NCBI GenBank assembly: GCA_015061625.1
Contig: SUWG01000021.1
Span: 1 to 46,908, forward strand
Source of the DNA: Lentisphaerota bacterium
GTDB taxonomy: Bacteria > Verrucomicrobiota > Lentisphaeria > Victivallales > Victivallaceae
Length of the DNA: 46,908 bases
Direction: 5' to 3'
In this document: one piece after another, positions 42,655-46,908 of the stretch
Position numbering within the stretch: position 1 is the first letter of the stretch
Layout of the letters: every line of letters starts with the position of its first letter
Notes under the pieces: generated by a model
Told to the model about the DNA's origin: nothing
What the model saw: only the letters and a program-made list of their open reading frames with translations
Database searches by the model: none
Position numbers and translations under genes: made by a program

Positions 42655-43254
42655 ATGCGTTATCCGGAAACATTGGACGAATTGATCGAATACTTCAAAC
42701 TGCTCCCCGGCATCGGCCGGAGAGGGGCGGAAAGAATGGCTCTTGCCATGCTGGAGTGGGATGAAAACCGTCTGCGCAACTTCGGTTCCGTGATCTCCGC
42801 ATTGCCCGACACCGTCGGCAACTGCCCGGAGTGCGGCGCGATCGCCCCGAAAGGTGAATGTTGCGAAATATGTTCCGATCTGCGCCGGGATGATTCCCTG
42901 CTCTGTGTGGTGGAAAATATGACCCAGCTTGCCGCCGTGGAAAAAGGCAACTATTTCCGGGGCAGATACCTCGTTCTGGGCGGCCGCATCTCGCCGCTGG
43001 ATGGCGAAGACGGTTCCTCGCTCAACATTCCGTTACTTCAGAAAAAAGCCGCCGCTCCGGAAGTCAGAGAGGTGATCCTCGCCTTGAGTTCCGATGTCGA
43101 AGGACGCGCCACCGCCGCATTTCTGGCCGAATTACTGCAGGATCTGCCGGTAAAAATCACCCGTCCCGCCCTCGGATTGCCCGCCGGAGCCAATCTTTCT
43201 TACGCCGACGGAGCAACTATTGCCGCCGCATTCAGCGGCAGAACTGACATCTGA
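42655..43254 (+). CDS. recR: Recombination protein RecR
   Basis: A 199-aa protein; ATG 42655 follows AGGAG by 5 nt. It has the N-terminal helix-hairpin-helix (LPGIGRRGAERMA), the four-cysteine zinc finger (CPECGAIAPKGECCEIC), the Toprim domain (LCVVENMTQLAAVE, LGGRISPLDG) and the C-terminal Walker-like TRPALGLPAGANLSYAD. RecR forms a clamp that loads RecA at gaps with RecO. An AGCS transporter gene follows 14 nt later, probably by chance co-transcription. Confidence 0.95.
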   Translation: MRYPETLDELIEYFKLLPGIGRRGAERMALAMLEWDENRLRNFGSVISALPDTVGNCPECGAIAPKGECCEICSDLRRDDSLLCVVENMTQLAAVEKGNYFRGRYLVLGGRISPLDGEDGSSLNIPLLQKKAAAPEVREVILALSSDVEGRATAAFLAELLQDLPVKITRPALGLPAGANLSYADGATIAAAFSGRTDI

Positions 43255-43268
43255 TCAAAGGAAAACTC

Positions 43269-44663
43269 ATGGATAAATTGCTGGATACCGTTTCACTGCT
43301 CAACCGCAATCTGTCAGATTACATTCTGACCTTTTTACTTTGCGGCACCGGAATTTATTTCACCATCCGCACCCGCTTCGTGCAAGTGCGCTGTTTCGCC
43401 GAAGGGTGGAAACGGGTTTTCGGCAATTTCTCACTGCATGGTGAAAATTCCCGATCCGGGTTAAGTTCATTTCAGGCCCTTTCCACCGCCATTGCCGCCC
43501 AGGTCGGCACCGGCAACATCGTCGGTGCTTCCGGAGCGATCCTCACCGGCGGCCCCGGAGCAATATTCTGGATGTGGGTCATCGCTTTTTTCGGCATGGC
43601 CACCAGTTACGCCGAAGCCGTCCTCGCCCAGAAAACCCGCATAACCGATGAAAACGGCAATCTGCATGGCGGCCCATGTTACTACATCAAACACGCATTC
43701 CCCAACCTTTTCGGCAAAATCCTCGCCGTGTGGTTCGCCGTTGCCACGATCATATCACTGGGCTTGATGGGGTGCATGGTGCAAGCAAATTCCATCGGCG
43801 AAACCTGTCAGAATGCCTTTGGCATCCCCGCCCCGGTCATCGGGATACTGATCGTCATCGCCGCCGGAGCGATCTTTCTCGGCGGCATTTCCCGCATCGC
43901 CAGAGTCACTGAAAAACTGGTTCCCGGCATGGCTCTGCTCTACCTCGCCGGCGGTCTGGTGATCCTCATCTGCCGTTACGACTGTCTGCCGGAAACTTTC
44001 GGCTTGATCTTCAAATTCGCCTTCACTCCGGAAGCCCTCATCGGCGGTTCATTCGGTGCGGCACTGAAAACTGCCGTCAGTCAGGGAGTCAAACGCGGAC
44101 TCTTTTCCAATGAAGCGGGCATGGGTTCCACGCCGCACGCTCACGCTCTGGCCAATGTCAAATCCCCTCATGAACAGGGCACTGTCGCCATGATCGGGGT
44201 TTTCATCGATACCGCCATCATCCTGACCATGACCGCCTTGATCGTCATTTCCACCATCTACACCGGCGACGGCCCGCTTGCCCATGCCACCGGCGAAACC
44301 TACGCCGAAATCATCGCCAATGCCGGATTGACCAAAACCAACCTCGTCCAAATCGCCGTCGCTTCGGTCAGCACCACCACGATCGGCAACATTTTCGTCG
44401 CCATCTGCCTGCTCTTTTTCGCCTTTTCCACCATTATCGGTTGGAACTTCTTCGGAAAAATCAACTGCCACTACCTTTTCGGCAAAAAATCGATTCTCTT
44501 CTACTCCATTGCCGCTCTGGTATTCATCTACCTCGGCACGCTGGTCAAAAATGATCTGGTCTGGGAACTGCAGGACCTTTTCAACCAGCTTATGGTGCTG
44601 CCCAACGTCATCGCTCTCGCCGCCCTTTCCGGCATGGTCGCCGCTTCAGCAAAAAAACAATAA
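43269..44663 (+). CDS. Sodium:alanine/glycine symporter (AGCS family)
   Basis: A 464-aa membrane carrier with about 11 hydrophobic segments; ATG 43269 follows AAAGGA. Typical marks are the N-terminal TGIYFTIRTRFVQVR, the conserved ALSTAIAAQVGTGNIVGAS region and the SNEAGMGSTPHAHA loop. Members take up alanine or glycine with Na+. It lies 14 nt after recR and has no terminator of its own before the pckG promoter. Substrate preference within the family is not readable. Confidence 0.92.
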   Translation: MDKLLDTVSLLNRNLSDYILTFLLCGTGIYFTIRTRFVQVRCFAEGWKRVFGNFSLHGENSRSGLSSFQALSTAIAAQVGTGNIVGASGAILTGGPGAIFWMWVIAFFGMATSYAEAVLAQKTRITDENGNLHGGPCYYIKHAFPNLFGKILAVWFAVATIISLGLMGCMVQANSIGETCQNAFGIPAPVIGILIVIAAGAIFLGGISRIARVTEKLVPGMALLYLAGGLVILICRYDCLPETFGLIFKFAFTPEALIGGSFGAALKTAVSQGVKRGLFSNEAGMGSTPHAHALANVKSPHEQGTVAMIGVFIDTAIILTMTALIVISTIYTGDGPLAHATGETYAEIIANAGLTKTNLVQIAVASVSTTTIGNIFVAICLLFFAFSTIIGWNFFGKINCHYLFGKKSILFYSIAALVFIYLGTLVKNDLVWELQDLFNQLMVLPNVIALAALSGMVAASAKKQ

Positions 44664-44706
44664 TATGCTTTGACGGAAATTACATACATTTTACTCCTTT
44701 TTGACA

Positions 44707-44735
44707 TTGAAAAATTCCTTGCGGCATGCTATATT
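44707..44735 (+). promoter_or_regulatory. Candidate pckG promoter
   Basis: TTGAAA (44707-44712), exactly 17 nt, TATATT (44730-44735). Boxes, spacing and the following AAG are the same as for tRNA-Thr, suggesting strong expression. The leader is about 90 nt and no riboswitch was recognised. Confidence 0.7.
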
Positions 44736-44832
44736 AAGTGTTAATTTCGGTTTTTGCCACAAGACGGTAAAATCCGCTTGTGTAAAATTAAAAAAACACT
44801 TTTGTCAAAACATAAACAGAAAGGAAGAGATG

Positions 44833-46674
44833 ATGACAAAGATGCTCAATCAGGCTCCGACCACCAATGCCAAATTGCTGGCTTGGGTCAACAGCTGGGT
44901 CGAAATCTGCGAACCCGATGCCGTTTACTGGTGCGATGGTTCCAAAGCCGAATATGACCGCCTCTGCAACGAGATGGTCGAATCAGGTCTGGCTACCCGC
45001 CTCAACCCCGCCAAACGCCCCAACAGTTTGCTTTTCCGCTCCGATCCGTCTGACGTTGCCCGCGTCGAGGCCCGTACCTTTATCGCTTCCGAAAAAGAAG
45101 AAGATGCCGGTCCGACCAACAACTGGATCGACCCCAAAGAACTCAAAACCACCATGCTCGGTCTCTACAAAGGCTGTATGCACGGCCGCACCATGTATAT
45201 CATCCCCTTCAGCATGGGTCCGGTCGGTTCCCCGATCGCCAAGATCGGTGTTGAGATCACCGACTCCGCCTACGTTGTGATCAACATGGTCGTCATGACC
45301 CGTGTCGGCACCAAAGTTCTCGACGTTCTCGGCGACGGTGAATTCGTCCCCTGCGTCCACTCCGTCGGTAAACCGCTGGCCGCCGGTGAATCCGATAACG
45401 GCATCTGGCCCTGCGCCCCGTTGGATAAAAAATATATCGCCCATTTCCCCGAAACCCGTGAGATCTGGTCCTACGGTTCCGGTTACGGCGGCAACGCCCT
45501 GCTCGGCAAAAAATGTCTCGCTCTGCGTATCGCCACCGTCCAGGCCCGCGATGAAGGCTGGCTGGCCGAGCATATGCTCATTCTGAAACTTACCAATCCC
45601 CAGGGCGAAAGCAAATACGTCACCGGCGCATTCCCCTCCGCCTGCGGTAAAACCAACCTCGCCATGCTTATTCCGACCCTCCCCGGCTGGAAAGTTGAGA
45701 CCATCGGCGACGACATCTCATGGATGAAGTTTGACAGCGAAGGTCAGCTCCGTGCCATCAACCCGGAAGCCGGTTTCTTCGGCGTTGCCCCCGGTACCAG
45801 CATGAAGTCCAACCCCAACGCTATGCTCTCATGCGCCAAAGATACCATCTTTACCAACGTCGCGCTCACCGATGACGGCGATGTCTGGTGGGAAGGCATC
45901 GGCACCCCCGCTCCGGCTCACCTCATCGACTGGAAAGGCAAAGACTGGACCCCCGATATGGTCGATGCTGACGGCAAACCCGTCAAAGCCGCCCATCCCA
46001 ACGCCCGTTTCACCGCCTGCGCTTCCAACTGCCCGGCCATCGCTCCGGAATGGGAAGATCCCGCCGGTGTGCCGATCAGCGCATTCCTTTTCGGCGGTCG
46101 CCGTCCGACCACGCTGCCGCTGGTCTATCAGGCCAAAGATTGGGAACACGGTGTCTTCATCGGTTCCACCGTCGGTTCCGAAGTTACCGCCGCTGCCCTC
46201 GACGTGAAAGCCGGTACCGTCCGTCGTGACCCGTTCGCCATGCTGCCCTTCTGCGGCTACCACATGGGCGATTACTTCAAACACTGGCTCGAAATCGGCA
46301 AAAAAGGCGCAGCCCAGGGCAACCTGCCGAAAATCTTCTGCGTCAACTGGTTCCGTAAGAGTGCCGAAGGCAAATTCATGTGGCCGGGCTTTGGTGACAA
46401 CAGCCGCGTGCTGGCTTGGGTTTTCGCCCGTTGCGCCGGTACCGGCAGTGCCAAAGAAACCGCTATCGGTTTCCTGCCCACCACCGATGCCATCGATATC
46501 ACCGGTCTGGAAGGTGAAGTTTCCACCGCCGACCTGGAAGAACTGCTCAAAGTCGATGTCGAAGGCTGGAAGAAAGAACTGGCTATGATCAAAGAGCATT
46601 ACGCCAAATTCGGCAGCCATCTGCCCGCCGAACTGGTCAAACAGCTCGAAGCTCTCGAAGCCCGTCTCGCATAA
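44833..46674 (+). CDS. pckG: Phosphoenolpyruvate carboxykinase (GTP)
   Basis: A 613-aa enzyme of the GTP-dependent class. ATG 44833 is 7 nt after AGGA; an adjacent ATG at 44830 is an equal alternative. The phosphate-binding kinase loop [11 protein letters not shown] carries the reactive cysteine of GTP enzymes; the metal site region ETIGDDISW and the nucleotide-binding [12 protein letters not shown] are also present. It interconverts oxaloacetate and PEP; in fermenters it often runs toward oxaloacetate on the way to succinate, which is inferred here and not shown. Alanine- and glycine-rich with strong C-ending codon choice, it looks highly expressed. A hairpin repeat begins 2 nt after the stop. 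Confidence 0.95.
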   Translation: MTKMLNQAPTTNAKLLAWVNSWVEICEPDAVYWCDGSKAEYDRLCNEMVESGLATRLNPAKRPNSLLFRSDPSDVARVEARTFIASEKEEDAGPTNNWIDPKELKTTMLGLYKGCMHGRTMYIIPFSMGPVGSPIAKIGVEITDSAYVVINMVVMTRVGTKVLDVLGDGEFVPCVHSVGKPLAAGESDNGIWPCAPLDKKYIAHFPETREIWSYGSGYGGNALLGKKCLALRIATVQARDEGWLAEHMLILKLTNPQGESKYVTGAFPSACGKTNLAMLIPTLPGWKVETIGDDISWMKFDSEGQLRAINPEAGFFGVAPGTSMKSNPNAMLSCAKDTIFTNVALTDDGDVWWEGIGTPAPAHLIDWKGKDWTPDMVDADGKPVKAAHPNARFTACASNCPAIAPEWEDPAGVPISAFLFGGRRPTTLPLVYQAKDWEHGVFIGSTVGSEVTAAALDVKAGTVRRDPFAMLPFCGYHMGDYFKHWLEIGKKGAAQGNLPKIFCVNWFRKSAEGKFMWPGFGDNSRVLAWVFARCAGTGSAKETAIGFLPTTDAIDITGLEGEVSTADLEELLKVDVEGWKKELAMIKEHYAKFGSHLPAELVKQLEALEARLA

Positions 46675-46675
46675 G

Positions 46676-46902
46676 TTACTTTTCTTTTTACGGAAAAAGA
46701 AAAGTAACCAAAAGAAAAACGATATGTCGCGCCCCGGATTTCATCCGGGGCTTGATCGGGCGGGCGGCAAAGCCGCCCTTTACAGGGGCTGCGCCCCCGT
46801 ACCCCCGGTAGATTTTTGCAGTCTGCCGGGGTTTTGTTTGTTTCGGCTCGGCGGGCGGTTGACACCGCCCTTTACAGGGGCTGCGCCCCCGTACCCCCGG
46901 TA
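46676..46902 (+). repeat. Hairpin repeat block at the right edge
   Basis: A perfect 14-bp inverted repeat TTACTTTTCTTTTT / AAAAAGAAAAGTAA with loop ACGG (46676-46707) may terminate pckG. Then TGTCGCG (46725-46731), a CCCCGGAT-TTC-ATCCGGGG hairpin (46732-46750) and CTTGATCGG follow. Two G/C hairpin modules come next: GGGCGGC-AAA-GCCGCCC (46762-46778) and GGGCGG-TTGACA-CCGCCC (46853-46870), each followed by the same 32 nt (46779-46810 and 46871-46902) that includes GGGGC-TGC-GCCCC. Between them a CCCCGG/CCGGGG stem with T-run resembles a terminator. Confidence 0.85.
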
Positions 46903-46908
46903 CGGACA

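Overview
The window looks like a chromosomal segment of a fermentative anaerobe of the Lentisphaerota (Victivallales-like). This is inferred from the combination of repeated pseudopilin genes with near-identical N-termini and a C-terminal H-x9-DG motif, large secreted LamG/DUF4091-type and carbohydrate-binding proteins, a trimeric NADH-linked [FeFe] hydrogenase with Rex, and GTP-dependent PEP carboxykinase. No rRNA is present. Two tRNAs (Thr-CGT, Lys-TTT) were found. Many genes have good Shine-Dalgarno sites, and about a dozen promoter candidates share the form TTGnnn-N16..18-TATnnT.

Layout. 1-5.8 kb (+): a pseudopilin open to the left edge, a secreted LamG/DUF4091 protein and a GH78-like rhamnosidase. 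5.9-10.9 kb (-): rex followed by hydC-hydB-hydA. 11.2-15.8 kb (+): a possible aromatic leader peptide, trpB, an rdgC-like gene, trmB, tyrS and tRNA-Thr. 15.8-16.9 kb: a gene-free patchwork of hairpin-rich repeats, including a 23-bp copy of the tRNA-Thr 3' end. 16.9-20.3 kb (+): marR-type regulator, yceD/DUF177, xerD-like recombinase, COG2509-type FAD protein. 20.6-27.4 kb (-): sodium:solute symporter with a 38-aa companion, rpmB, tRNA-Lys, purE, Nudix, phosphomannomutase, transketolase. 27.6-40.2 kb (+): ruvB, then a glycan locus of lacI-type regulator, GH2 beta-mannosidase-like enzyme, two pseudopilins and two paralogous secreted proteins of about 1040 aa. 40.3-42.5 kb (-): glycosyltransferase and D-Ala-D-Ala carboxypeptidase. 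42.7-46.7 kb (+): recR, AGCS symporter, pckG, then more hairpin repeats to the right edge.

How it fits together: the two glycan loci (one at the left edge, one at 28.7-40.2 kb) both pair pseudopilin genes with large exported proteins and cytoplasmic-looking glycosidases. Transketolase, phosphomannomutase, PEP carboxykinase and the hydrogenase would serve sugar fermentation and NADH disposal, with Rex as the redox sensor.

Most unusual signal: the pseudopilin leader region, the part removed by prepilin peptidase, carries DNA palindromes. The left-edge gene has an array of at least five different short hairpins separated by a 7-nt GCTTCA(T/C) spacer and open past the window edge. A second pseudopilin has two overlapping perfect palindromes at the same place, and a third has none. 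In both affected genes the palindrome nearest the cleavage site contains an inverted copy of the gene's own conserved codons. Similar small hairpins differ or are absent at fixed positions of the intergenic repeat family, which suggests a general hairpin-generating or hairpin-inserting process. I know of no described system that matches; this is a hypothesis from the sequence alone.
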